Shown here one piece after another: positions 1 to 9,194 of a stretch of 64,000 nt of DNA. How positions within the stretch are numbered: position 1 is the stretch's first letter; the number at the start of each line of letters is the position of its first letter. Source of the stretch: Blastobasis lacticolella (taxonomy: Eukaryota; Arthropoda; Insecta; Lepidoptera; Blastobasidae). The notes under the pieces were generated by a model. The model was not told the origin of the DNA and did not search any database. It was given only the letters and a program-made list of their open reading frames with translations. Location: the NCBI GenBank assembly GCA_905147135.1, contig LR990040.1:22767857-22831856 (forward strand), given 5' to 3'. The translations under genes and the position numbers were made by a program.

Positions 1-518
1 TGGGTGTTCGAAGGCGACAGTAAACCAACAAAGTCAAGGCAGGCGAGTAGCGTAGGCAAAAAATAACTGCATTTTTACTCTCGGACGGGTCCTGTCTGCG
101 CGATCCCACTTAAAGAATAGAAGATGCTGAGTACATCACCTGTTGTTTGCTCAGAATCTTTGAAAAAGTTAGGGAAAAACGACCAAGAAGTTGCATCCTT
201 TTGAACCGTAACAATGTTTCGGCGCACACCGCGAACAAGACAAACTCATTTTTGGCTTGTGATAAGGTAGAGGTGACCCACTTATCACGTTAGGGCCTTA
301 CGGCGGGTTACGATCTTTAAGACTTCGGTTTTAGCGTGTAAAATGGGGATGATTTTTACAATTGAATGTCCACGGGCGACCGTACTATTTTGAGGTGCGA
401 TTATAATTGATGTATCTATTGTAAGCTTGAGGTAACATTTCGCATTTTATTTTAATTTTAATTGAGTGCTTTATTTATTATACTATTTTTAGGTTTTTAT
501 GTCATTCAATTCATATTG
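1..518. other. Unassigned AT-rich sequence
   Basis: No convincing open frame, splice-bounded exon or recognised repeat was seen here. The only long frame in the area starts at 499 and is explained by the repeats that follow. Confidence 0.5.
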
Positions 519-650
519 TCACGAAAGGTCGCTCTACTGTAATTACTTGATCTGCCAAATCTTAGCTGGATCATGGTCCAGGCGGATCTTCGAACCCTCG
601 CATGTGAGAGCACAACTGACTTATATTCGCCAAAATGGTTATTTTTTAAT
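519..650 (+). mobile_element. SINE family A, 3' fragment
   Basis: The stretch contains the diagnostic order 'gatctgccaaat', 'ggatcatggtc', 'gagagcacaac', which recurs in the 3' half of SINE A copies at 41,545 (plus) and 44,655, 49,510 and 60,470 (minus). The tRNA-like head is missing, so this is a 5'-truncated copy. Confidence 0.6.
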
Positions 651-654
651 TACG

Positions 655-756
655 ATTATCGAGATATCCGCAACCGGAGATCCTCGTGCTAGCGCGTACC
701 TCGGACAACGTTTTCGTTTGACCATTAAACGAGGTAACGGTGCCAGTATTCTTTGA
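655..756 (+). pseudogene. LINE-X 3' coding end (fragment)
   Basis: The frame ends with a peptide of the form ATGDPRASAYLGQR...IKRGNGASIL followed by a stop. The same terminal signature (GQR-x-LAIQRGNAAS-LGT) is found on the minus strand at 1,165-1,290, 2,795-2,860, 48,480-48,545 and 55,600-55,690. It is therefore the conserved C-terminus of a non-LTR retrotransposon protein, here preserved alone behind a SINE A fragment. Confidence 0.55.
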
Positions 757-1164
757 ACGCAGTAAAAATTACGATTGATGTACAAAATAATTCTAATTCT
801 AACTCGGTTAAGCAAGAATTTGTATTTTTAAACCGCTGTTGGGTACCTAATCTATATTGGGTAATCGATCTTATTACAGGGTATTTTCGGAGAGAGTATT
901 TGGAACCATGTATCACAAGTTGGGAGTGATTGAGTGATATATTTAAACCGGATTTTATTTATTATTTTTTCCGTTATTTCAGATCACACATCACACATTA
1001 CAGAATACAGCAGCTAAAAATAAAATTTAAAATAAATATACATAAATACAATTTCATTATTAAATCTTTGCTATATACATAGTTACATTACAATATGTAC
1101 AAACTTAAAACTAAAAAACGAAATAAAAAAAAATCACAAAAAATAAATTACATATAAAAAACAG
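757..1164. other. AT-rich spacer
   Basis: Very AT-rich sequence (about 950-1,150 is nearly all A and T). No gene or known repeat was seen. Confidence 0.5.
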
Positions 1165-1847
1165 ATTCTAGATCGCTGCCAAGCGGAAGCGTTCCCAGAA
1201 TGCTGACGGCGTTACTTCGTTGAGTGGCCAAAGTAATACGTTGTCCGAGGTATGCGCCAGCACGACGATCTGCCCGGTTGCCTCTGTTAACCGGGTACCT
1301 CTTGAAAAATCTTTTTAGCACTAGGGCCCCATGGTCCTAGAGATTCAACCCCACACGGCGCAAATAAATACCCCTGACCTAGGGGCCCATACCCATATTT
1401 GCGCCGCCAAAGGTCTTCCGCCGTTGATGCAGCTGCGCCAGCGTTAGCCAAGGTAGCCCTTATGTGAGATAGGGCCAAGGTGTCTACACAGGTCGCATCC
1501 CATACCAGGGGCCGCCCTTGTGACCAAGCAACGAGCGTCATGCCGTCGGGCCTCTTGCCATCATCCCGAGCCAGCCCATTGGGTTCTAATACAGCTGGAA
1601 TGTTGATGGTGTCAAGGGTACGGCGTGTGACGTCGTTTAGGTTCGCATGGCGCGACAAGCTGCCGGCACTACGCTGGCACGACAGGCCATGGTGCCCAAG
1701 GGTATTTACAATGCTTCCGCAATGGCAGCGATGTAGTTTGTTAATTTTCATACCGAGGCGCAGGCACACTGAAAGAGAAAGTATAGCTCCCGTGAGAAGA
1801 GTACCTGGTATTGGGTGAATATCCCGCCTCCTGCTCTGAAAAGGCAA
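1165..1847 (-). pseudogene. LINE-X protein C-terminal region
   Basis: A 186-codon open frame (1,287-1,847, minus) carries a CHC...H...C zinc-finger-like cluster, then VLEPNGLARDDGKRPDGMT, then RPLVWDATCVDTLA, then GVESLGPWGPSA. From memory, this domain order is found downstream of reverse transcriptase in widespread invertebrate non-LTR elements. I did not assign a clade. The frame ends at 1,287, but the expected C-terminal peptide (AGAYLGQRITLATQRSNAVS) continues in another frame at 1,190-1,290, so a frameshift has broken the copy. The N-terminal and reverse-transcriptase parts are absent. The apparent start codon is only the first Met of a truncated frame. Confidence 0.7.
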
Positions 1848-1860
1848 GAAGAAGAGCTCA

Positions 1861-2790
1861 ATCTGCAGAATTACCCGTGCTTTCTAAAAGTTTAGAAAAA
1901 GCCACCCAAGAAGGCAGGTAGAGATAAATCTGAAATTTAGCGAATTCCCAGGCCCCCAAACCGGGTGGGCAGTGAGGCTTGGATCCATGAACGAAAATCA
2001 AAACGGCAATTGAGTATGGATGACAGCGTGGTTTGTATGACGAGTGATGAAAGTAGATGGGGATATTTCTACACGGGACTACAGTGTAGAATGTATATAG
2101 CGTTCGAGGCGAATAAACAAAAACGGATAATTGTGATGGCGATATGTGGATGAATCTTTAATAGGTGGTCATGAAAGCTGTTAAACTTGTTCGTTAGGGA
2201 AACAACTAAAGGAGAAATCGATTCAGTAAGTATGGGGGCACCTGAAAGGGAAAGAGAATCCTTGTTTTGGATTTTATCTTTGTAAAATATATTTCTATGT
2301 AACATCTAAAACAAGTAAAAGGTAAATAATAATGAAAATAAATAATTTTCCTAAACTAGGATAACCTGTGTTTCAGGTGAGAACTTAAATTAACAATAAG
2401 TAAAACAATTTTGTTTAGGTGCATCTGAAAATAATCAAAAACCAATTATAAGTAAGTATCTACACAGAAATTTTATGTTTTGATTAACCTAGAAACTAAT
2501 ATCAATGTTATTATTAGGTAAGAATGCTAATATTCGCGTCAGCAGAACTAATCAATATTTCACAAAAGCAACAAAATTGCTATAACGTCTACAACTATAT
2601 AACCAATTAATTTGTCAAATGACATTTTGCGTTAGACATAGTTTATGTTATGGTTGAATGACATATATTATTTATTTACAATTTAAATAACGATTTACAA
2701 TTATTAACATTAAAAAAATAATAATAACTTACTCTAACACCAACCTTAATTCTAACTAAACTAAAGATAAAAAACTTGCCCCAGGTCCCC
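1861..2790. other. Unassigned AT-rich sequence
   Basis: Short frames on both strands show no recognisable domain. About 2,300-2,790 is especially AT-rich. Nothing supportable was seen. Confidence 0.5.
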
Positions 2791-2794
2791 CGAA

Positions 2795-2860
2795 TTTGGA
2801 AAAGTCCCTAGAAGGCTGGCCGCGTTGCCCCGCTGAATAGCGAGGCTTAAACGCTGATCC
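2795..2860 (-). pseudogene. LINE-X C-terminal fragment
   Basis: The minus strand reads LDQRLSLAIQRGNAASLLGT, the terminal signature of LINE-X. Only about 22 codons are recognisable. Confidence 0.55.
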
Positions 2861-2924
2861 AAAAAGAGGCCAGCCTTCTGATGATTTGTAATTTGGACCA
2901 GGCGCTTAGATAACTCAAAATTTA

Positions 2925-3198
2925 TGTTATTAATTTACTCAGTAGCAGGAATCCATCCTCCAGTGTCCAGTATTCCATGGGGAAACGTAGCTTTAGCAGT
3001 GAAGAGGCCTCATCATCATCATCCGCATTCCTACTTTTCTTCCTTCACTTTGCATGGTATGCATGGTGTGAATCCTCACGGCATAGCTCTCGCATTTGCC
3101 TGCCAGAGCACGGGATTTAGAGGTGGGCAACACACTGATACCCTTGGTGTTGCTTATGTCCATAGACATTTGGCAACTCTCACCACATTCCATTAGGT
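2925..3198 (+). mobile_element. SINE family B, diverged copy
   Basis: The segment follows the SINE B order: 'ccagt...ccatggggaa', the 'gccagagcacg' block, 'gaggtgggcaac', 'cttggtgttgct', then a degraded terminal block. A CAT microsatellite has grown inside it near 3,012. It is more diverged than the copies at 4,200 and 35,736. Confidence 0.6.
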
Positions 3199-3199
3199 A

Positions 3200-4198
3200 T
3201 GCCTAGCGATTAACAAAAAATTTTTAGTAAAGTTTTCTAGTCATAATATTCAGTAATATTTCGTCTTAAAAATTTGATAAGGCTTCGAGGATGAACGATT
3301 TAGGTTGGCCAAGGTCAGGTCGTATTTTGTGGGTCAGGTGTTACATAAGATGAACCGTGAAAAGGTGTAGGGTCGTCGACTTAATTTGAAGGCGTTTTAA
3401 CCTCTTTGCGTGAGAGTCTGGCATAGTGATAACCACAGTTTGCGGGAAACACCGTAATTAAAAAAAAGGTGGCGCACTATTAAACCTATATGACAACATG
3501 GTGACACCAGGGCTTGTTGCCAGTACGATAATGTCTGTCTGTTTGTCAAAAAATCATGATAAATATGTCTATCTGTCTATCAAAACACCCAAAAATCAAA
3601 AACACCAAATTTCTTCTAGATCTCTAAGATGGAGTATCTCAAAAACCTTGCGCCGTTTATGCCATGATATTTTTTGCTCATCTATAGATCTTCTATCGAT
3701 GTACAGAGATTGTATTGTGCGCTGCTTTTGTGAAATAATTTTGCGGAAATTCCCAAAATTCCCGCAAAATACTGCACACCAATATGCCAAAAGCTTTGAA
3801 CCCCTTTTATATCAAAAGGAAGCTTTTAAGTAATGTATATTGTAATATCAAAGACAGCAAAATCCTTGGTGTTACTTAATTATTATTTGCTAAGTAGCCT
3901 TTAATTAAATTTAATGTAAAACACATTTTATTTTGGTTATTGTTTGGGACCAAAAATTTGTTCCGGCGGTCCCGCTCTGCACTGTGGACCGGCTCTGTCT
4001 AGTATTGTCGTACACGGTCCGGCCGTTGTCGGCGTGGGGTGGAGATGCTCCTGGGGTGGCCAACATGTCATTATGTGTCATTCCTACTTTCCTACCCCCT
4101 CCTCTTTGACGATTAAAAGAGTTATTTAATTTCCTACTCAATAAAGAAATTTTGATTTGATGTGTTTGATTTGTTGATGAATAGTAAGATTATAGTAT
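3200..4198. other. Unassigned sequence
   Basis: A 111-codon frame at 3,498-3,833 (plus) has no recognisable domain and overlaps a GTCTGT/CTATCTGT microsatellite. About 3,905-4,135 has an unidentified GC-richer patch. No gene can be supported. Confidence 0.45.
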
Positions 4199-4551
4199 TT
4201 ATTTAAGAGAGGTAGGGCATAGCGGGGTATCTCGTTCGAATTGGAGCCGCCCGACTGGGGAAGTACCTCCACCTTACAGAATATCGCAGCTAAATAATAC
4301 TCTTTTAAATAGTATTGTGTTTCTGCCGGTGAGTAAGGTTTCCAGTGCTCCACGGGGTGGGGATTTGGGGAACCGTGGCTTTGGCAGTGGAGTGGCATTT
4401 GCCTTTTGCTGCCAGAGCAACGTGTTATAGAGGTGAGCAACGCATTAGCGATACTCTTGGTGTTGCTAATGTCTATAGGCAGTGGTGACCACTTTCCATC
4501 AGGTGGCCCGCTAGCCTGTTTGCCTACCGTATGACTTAAAAAAAAAAAAAA
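4199..4551 (+). mobile_element. SINE family B, full-length with poly-A tail
   Basis: It runs from 'agagaggtagggcatagcgg' to a tail of about 22 A at 4,529-4,551. The last 110 bp or so before the tail resemble the 3' end of the LINE copies at 53,805 (minus) and 59,200 (plus). The head contains 'gttcgaattgg', reminiscent of a Pol III B box but not a clear tRNA. No long coding frame is present. It is closely similar to 35,736-36,068. Confidence 0.75.
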
Positions 4552-4704
4552 AAAAAAAAATTATCGTTCATACTTATTGGTAACCCCTTATATTGTCATC
4601 ATAGCGATTCAGCAGTTCAGTTCGGCGGTTCATACTCTTTCAGATTTACTGTAAGCGCTTTCCTGCCAGAGGTTTAATTTAAAAAATTGTATTTATACCG
4701 GTAT

Positions 4705-4983
4705 AACCCGTTAGATGCCGTGTGGTGTCCGGCAGAGTAGAATAGCACCAACCCCTTACGCTCATGGGTGTCGTACAAGGCGACTAATGTTTTCGAGGCA
4801 AAAGATCAAGAGCCTCCGTAGTCTGGAAAATGGGCAGCAGCATTTTCCATTGTTATATTTAAACACTGCGATCTCCAACCCGCCTGCCAAGCGTGGAGAT
4901 TATGGCAATAACCTCCCCTTTAGAGGGAGAGGCCCTAAGTCCTGCAGTGGACTGTTATGGGCTGTGATGATGAACCCGTTAGA
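4705..4983 (+). mobile_element. SINE family D with 11-bp target duplication
   Basis: The element body is 4,716-4,972 (257 bp), flanked by direct repeats AACCCGTTAGA at 4,705-4,715 and 4,973-4,983. It starts at 'tgccgtgtggtgtcc' and ends in a short ATG-type tail ('gggctgtgatgatg'). Other copies lie at 46,118, 54,655 and 56,317 (minus). The 102-codon frame across it is fortuitous. The 3' end resembles that of the RTE LINE in this window, suggesting that LINE mobilises it. Confidence 0.8.
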
Positions 4984-4984
4984 G

Positions 4985-5398
4985 AGAAGGCGGTTCGCCA
5001 GGATCTCGTCCGTCTGTCAGTAGGGCTCATAACAATTATCGTTCTTAATTTAAAAAATTATTAAGATCACTTTACGTATAATTACATGAAGAAAAGTAAT
5101 AAAAAACTTAATGTAAATATGGCCCGAAATTACAAAACAAAAGCTCACGAAATTACAAAACAAATTACAAAACAATGTTCACGAGCACAAAAGAAATATA
5201 CCTAATATACCTAGAGAGACCTTGCTTAAACTTTGAAACCAAAAGCATACGCCTTATGAATTTAAAATGGTGGCAGAACCCTAATATTTCGCACAATGAA
5301 TTCCAAGTGTTGACTAATGCTCTGTTAAACGTATTCCAATGAAAAATAAAGCCTTGTAATCTTAGTCTGAAACGTTGATCGTTCCACTTATTACGTCA
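4985..5398. other. Unassigned sequence
   Basis: Contains short local duplications ('acgaaattacaaaacaaa') near 5,130-5,175. Nothing else was seen. Confidence 0.45.
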
Positions 5399-5506
5399 TA
5401 GTAAATAAAAGGAAACTAGGGTAGCTCCGAAAAAGGTATATCGCAGGTACCTACAGAGCGCGCGATGTACCTTGTTCGGAGTTATCCTACTTTTCTTTTT
5501 TTACTA
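5399..5506. mobile_element. 104-bp palindromic MITE (TA target site)
   Basis: Arms 5,398-5,444 and 5,462-5,507 are imperfect reverse complements (for example 'gctccgaaaaaggtatatcgc' pairs with 'gcgatgtaccttgttcgga'), with a 17-bp loop. Flanking TA dinucleotides at 5,399-5,400 and 5,505-5,506 fit a Tc1/mariner-type target duplication. No coding capacity. Confidence 0.65.
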
Positions 5507-6145
5507 TAGTCCTGTCCCGTTCTGTCTATTGCGCTTATTCACATGCCTAATTTAAGAAACAAAAAGCGTAAGAGCAAATCAAAGAAGTCGTGATTTCGTA
5601 ATTAGGACTATTTTCGTATCGTGATCCGAAACCTTGTTTCCCGATAATACTGGTGAAGATTAACACGAGCCCGTACTTCTAATCGAAATAAATGATCTCC
5701 TCAATGAGCAGTTTTCCAATAGGTATCTAAAGCATTCCTAACCACTCACAAGATGGCGCCCCGACAATTTTGGTAATGGATAATCGCTTGAAATAGGTTT
5801 TTAGCAAACAGGATATAAACACTGGGTACGTTGTATTGGATAATATTGTATTTGTCAATAGTTTTTAACCATTTTAGAAGTTGTAATAATAATGGAACAT
5901 AGTGCCAACTTCCATAAATATTTCTTTTTACATTTTGTTCAACCTTAAACAGTTATGTTTATATTAATAAATATTTTATTTTTAAGTTTAGTATTAGTCG
6001 GCTGCATGAAATCACTGCCACCATCATACAGATTAAAAAATGATTACCAAAATTGTAGGGGCGCCATCTATTGATGCTTTTTGACACCAACTATCAATAC
6101 CTACTGGAAAACTCCTCATTAATCTTCACATAGTATAAAGCCAAG
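5507..6145. other. Unassigned sequence
   Basis: No open frame or repeat was recognised. Confidence 0.4.
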
Positions 6146-6146
6146 T

Positions 6147-6295
6147 CGCTTCAGGATTTGGCAGATCAGGTAATTACGGTGTAGCGACTGCCATCTGACC
6201 TCCGTGACCCTGCTATCGGCTACACATTTAGTCGCCTGAATGCAGGTTCCATCACGATATTTTTCTCACCGGTTAGTATTCAACTAAGGTAGTTA
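6147..6295 (-). mobile_element. SINE family A fragment
   Basis: Contains 'caggatttggcagatcaggt', 'gagcgactgccatctgacct' (one base differs here) and 'cagtcgcctgaatg'-like blocks in the SINE A order. The tRNA-like head is absent. Confidence 0.7.
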
Positions 6296-6844
6296 TCAAT
6301 AAAAAGGGAAAGTCGATCCTCACTTGTCACACTGAAAAAGTTAGTTCTGATCACGAATGCCACCTGTACCCTAGAATTGTTCGCGTAAAGTTATTACTTG
6401 AACAAGATGAAATATAAGTAGTACATAGCAAATAACTGTACTTAATACTTTCCTTGCTTCTTTGTTTAGACAATCCACTCTCATAACTGAGGATATTAAT
6501 ACTTCAGTTGCGTTTCCAAGCTAAGAAAATCGTGATGACGAAGCTTTATAATAAGCCTTTTCTCCAATATTTGCTCCAAATTATGAAAGCCACTTCAGAT
6601 TTACCTCATGGAATCAAAACATTGTTTATTCATGATACTCATCACGATAATACTCAAGAAGTTCGCTTTTGTCGGTGGAGTCAGCCATCAACATTTCAAG
6701 GATTTGCCGGGCCATCTTATTTATCTTTTCGTTCCCTTTAAATTTCTTACATGGAACGACTTAATATCGACGTATCTATACATAGTATTAAACAAAGTCG
6801 CTTCCCGCCGTCTTTCTCTGTGTGTGTAAGTATCTATGTACGCT
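6296..6844. other. Unassigned sequence
   Basis: Short overlapping frames only; nothing recognisable. Confidence 0.4.
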
Positions 6845-6975
6845 TAGATCTTTTAAAGTACGCAACGGATTTTAATGCGGTTTTCAACAATAGATAGAGA
6901 TATTCAAGTTTATAAGCACGAAAAAAGGGTAGGTAGGTGTACGCGAATGAAGTCACGCCGGGTCCACTAGTAATA
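6845..6975 (+). repeat. Dispersed repeat family G
   Basis: The block 'cgcaacggattttaatgcgg...atagatagagatattcaag...gaagtcacgccggg' recurs at 34,365-34,560 and, in reverse, at 56,985-57,060 and 57,820-58,060. From memory it resembles non-coding dispersed repeats common in Lepidoptera. The class is not assigned. Confidence 0.5.
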
Positions 6976-7099
6976 AAGAGGAAAGGTTTGATAATTTGTG
7001 AGTTTATATGTTTGTGGAAATCTCCGTAACTACTGGACTGATTTCGAAAATTCTTTCTTCATTTGGAAGCTACGTTTTAAGTTCTCTTAACCTAAGCTA

Positions 7100-7393
7100 C
7101 ATCTGTAGGCCATAGCGGGGTATCCCGTTCTTATTGGAGCCGCCCGACTGGGGAAGTACCTCCACCTTACAGAATTCGGCAGCTAAGCAATACTCTTTTA
7201 AATAGTATTGTGTTTCTACCGGTAAGTAAGGTCTCCAGTGCTCCATAGGGTGGGGATTTAGGGAACCGTGGCTTTGGCAGTGGAGGGGCATTTGCCTTTT
7301 TGCTGCCAGAGCAACGTGTTATAGAGGTGGGCAACGCATCGGCGATACTCTTGGTGTTGCTAATGTCTATAGGCAGCGGTGACCACTTTACGT
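7100..7393 (+). mobile_element. SINE family B, 3'-truncated
   Basis: SINE B from 'catagcggggtatcccgttc' to 'gcagcggtgaccactt', where it abuts LINE reverse-transcriptase sequence. The terminal block and poly-A are missing. Confidence 0.7.
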
Positions 7394-7394
7394 T

Positions 7395-7745
7395 TGCCGA
7401 ATTACTTGCACAATCCCTTGGGAAGCCCGTATGATGGTAACTTCGATAGAAAACACCTATGCCAGACCCGATCGAATGCCTTCGCTATATCTAGGCCAAC
7501 AGCCAGTGCCTCACCGTGACTCTTAATAGCTAAAGCCCAACGGTGTGTTAGGTACACTAGAAGATCACCCATTGAGCGACAATGTCGGAAACCATTTTGA
7601 CGGTCGCTCAAGAGATCATGTTCTTCTAGGTAACCAAGGAGCTGTGCGTTTATAACTCGCTCCATCACTTTAGAGAGAAGAGAGGTAATAGCGATAGGCC
7701 TGTAATTCGAGGGGTCTGATATGTCGCCTTTGTGTGAAATGGTTT
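7395..7745 (-). pseudogene. LINE reverse transcriptase fragment
   Basis: The minus strand reads SNYRPIAITSLLSKVMERVI, then DRQNGFRHCRSMGDLL, then LAVGLDIAKAFDRVWH, then SYGLPKGLCK and a stop. These are the NYRPI, QxGF and DxxKAFD motifs of non-LTR reverse transcriptases (palm motif A region). The YADD-bearing half, endonuclease and C-terminus are missing. It differs from the RTE and Jockey/CR1-like elements at 28-31.7 kb, so at least a third LINE lineage is present. Confidence 0.8.
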
Positions 7746-7884
7746 CGTTTTACTTCATTACGAGGTAATGTCAGCAATTATAAAGTAGGCTTTAGGCGCT
7801 AAGCAAACCCCGAATTAGTGCGGTCGTAAATAGCCCGATAGGTAGACACATATATTTCGTACAATATGAATAAATTAAAATCAT

Positions 7885-8090
7885 CATCTTGGCATTAAAG
7901 TACCACTTGTGCTGAGGGCCTGGGGTCCGCCTTGACCATGTTCCAGAATTTTGTAGTTCGAGTAATTACGGTAGAGCGACTGCCATCTGCCCTCCGTGGC
8001 ATTGGTATATTGCGGCAGTGGGATTCTATCCAGTACCTCTCGCTTACGAGTTGGATACTTAACCACTAGGCCACCGATGCTCCAAGCAAA
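7885..8090 (-). mobile_element. SINE family A with internal deletion
   Basis: Reading the minus strand, a tRNA-like head ('tggcctagtggttaag', then a B-box-like 'gatagaatccc') is joined directly to the SINE A 3' half, ending in 'gccaagatgatgat' at the left edge. The middle third is deleted relative to 44,655 and 60,470. Confidence 0.75.
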
Positions 8091-8139
8091 GAATCCAACT
8101 TTGTATGAATATAGTGCTAACACCAATGTAAACAACAGG

Positions 8140-8225
8140 TTTTATCAGGTGTTAGGACTCTATCGAGCCTGTGGAGTCCGCCTGGGTGAGTGCCATCGCC
8201 TTATCCATTTCTGCCGCCAAACAAT
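8140..8225 (+). repeat. Short dispersed repeat fragment
   Basis: 'gtgttaggactctatcgagc' through 'ccatttctgccgcc' resembles a common lepidopteran LINE or SINE 3' block remembered as 'ggtaggacctcttgtgagtc...'. It is a single diverged copy. Confidence 0.35.
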
Positions 8226-8820
8226 TATGCTTGCATTATCATGTATTGCGAACAGATAGACAGACCGACAGACAGACACAGCGTGAGACTTTTTTTTTAT
8301 AATATATAGTGAGTGATAGACTGTGAGGGTGCCGTAGGTTATCTACGTCATCGAGTACCTATATGAAAAATAGCTTAAGCATTTAGGACAACATGCGCAG
8401 AACGCATATGTGTGCTCTTAGTAATAGGATTCTTTTTACCTTTCGGTTACGGAATTCTACAATATGTAATAATTATTGTGATAGTATTAGAGGACTTTTT
8501 CAGGTTTTCACCTAATTAAAATCTCTGCGTTTATAATTTACATAAGGATTTAATTCAGGGAACTGGGGCACATGTTTTTAAATATATAAGAATACAACAT
8601 TATGAACTAGTGTTTTTCATAAAAATTATAATTTAAAATTCTAAACACTTTGGAAACACATCACTTAATCAAAAATTACAAAACACAAATCCCGTTTCTC
8701 TGGCACCAGGAATCCTAGACCGGCAACGGAATCTGATAAACCACACCCTAGGACCAATAATCTTCTCTCACGAAGATCTCCAAATTTGCTACAGGTACCA
8801 ATGCCACGAACAATATGAAC
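8226..8820. other. Unassigned AT-rich sequence
   Basis: GACA-type microsatellite near 8,262-8,280; otherwise nothing recognised. Confidence 0.4.
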
Positions 8821-8824
8821 ATAC

Positions 8825-9194
8825 TGTCGTGATTTTAGTAAAGTGAATGGTTGTGGAATTGTCTTGTGATTAAAGCTATAACTCTCGTTAATGTATTCGA
8901 GAACCTATTTGAACATTTAAAGAGTAATTTAAGCCATAACTTCCGGTTGATATTTGATAAGTCGCCATGCTGGTACGACGTCTTCCGGTGAATACTGGTC
9001 AAGTCGCCATGTTGGTATGACGTCTACAAGTTACACCGTGATTGGCTGCTGTCAAAAGGATCGACAGTGATTGGTCAAATATCCCCACCGCAAAAACCTA
9101 TGAACTGGAGCATGAAATGGGCCCGGGAAGGACACTTCGAGTTAGTAGCTACTACAGGCAAGTCGATCAGGACAAATACAGTGGAATCTTAATA
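8825..9194 (+). repeat. 5' LTR of the Ty3/Gypsy element
   Basis: 370 bp. It contains a near-duplicate of about 42 bp (9,000-9,030 and the block just upstream) with the shared core 'aagtcgccatg(c/t)tggta(c/t)gacgtc', and two inverted CCAAT boxes ('gtgattggctgc', 'gtgattggtcaa'). These make a plausible promoter, although no clear TATA box or AATAAA was seen. The 60-codon frame inside is shared with the 3' LTR and looks fortuitous. Confidence 0.9.

Noticed and set aside
1480..1818. 112-codon plus-strand frame as a gene
   Set aside because: It is the antisense shadow of the LINE-X coding region.
3498..3833. 111-codon frame as a gene
   Set aside because: No recognisable domain; it starts in microsatellite sequence and has no splice or promoter support.
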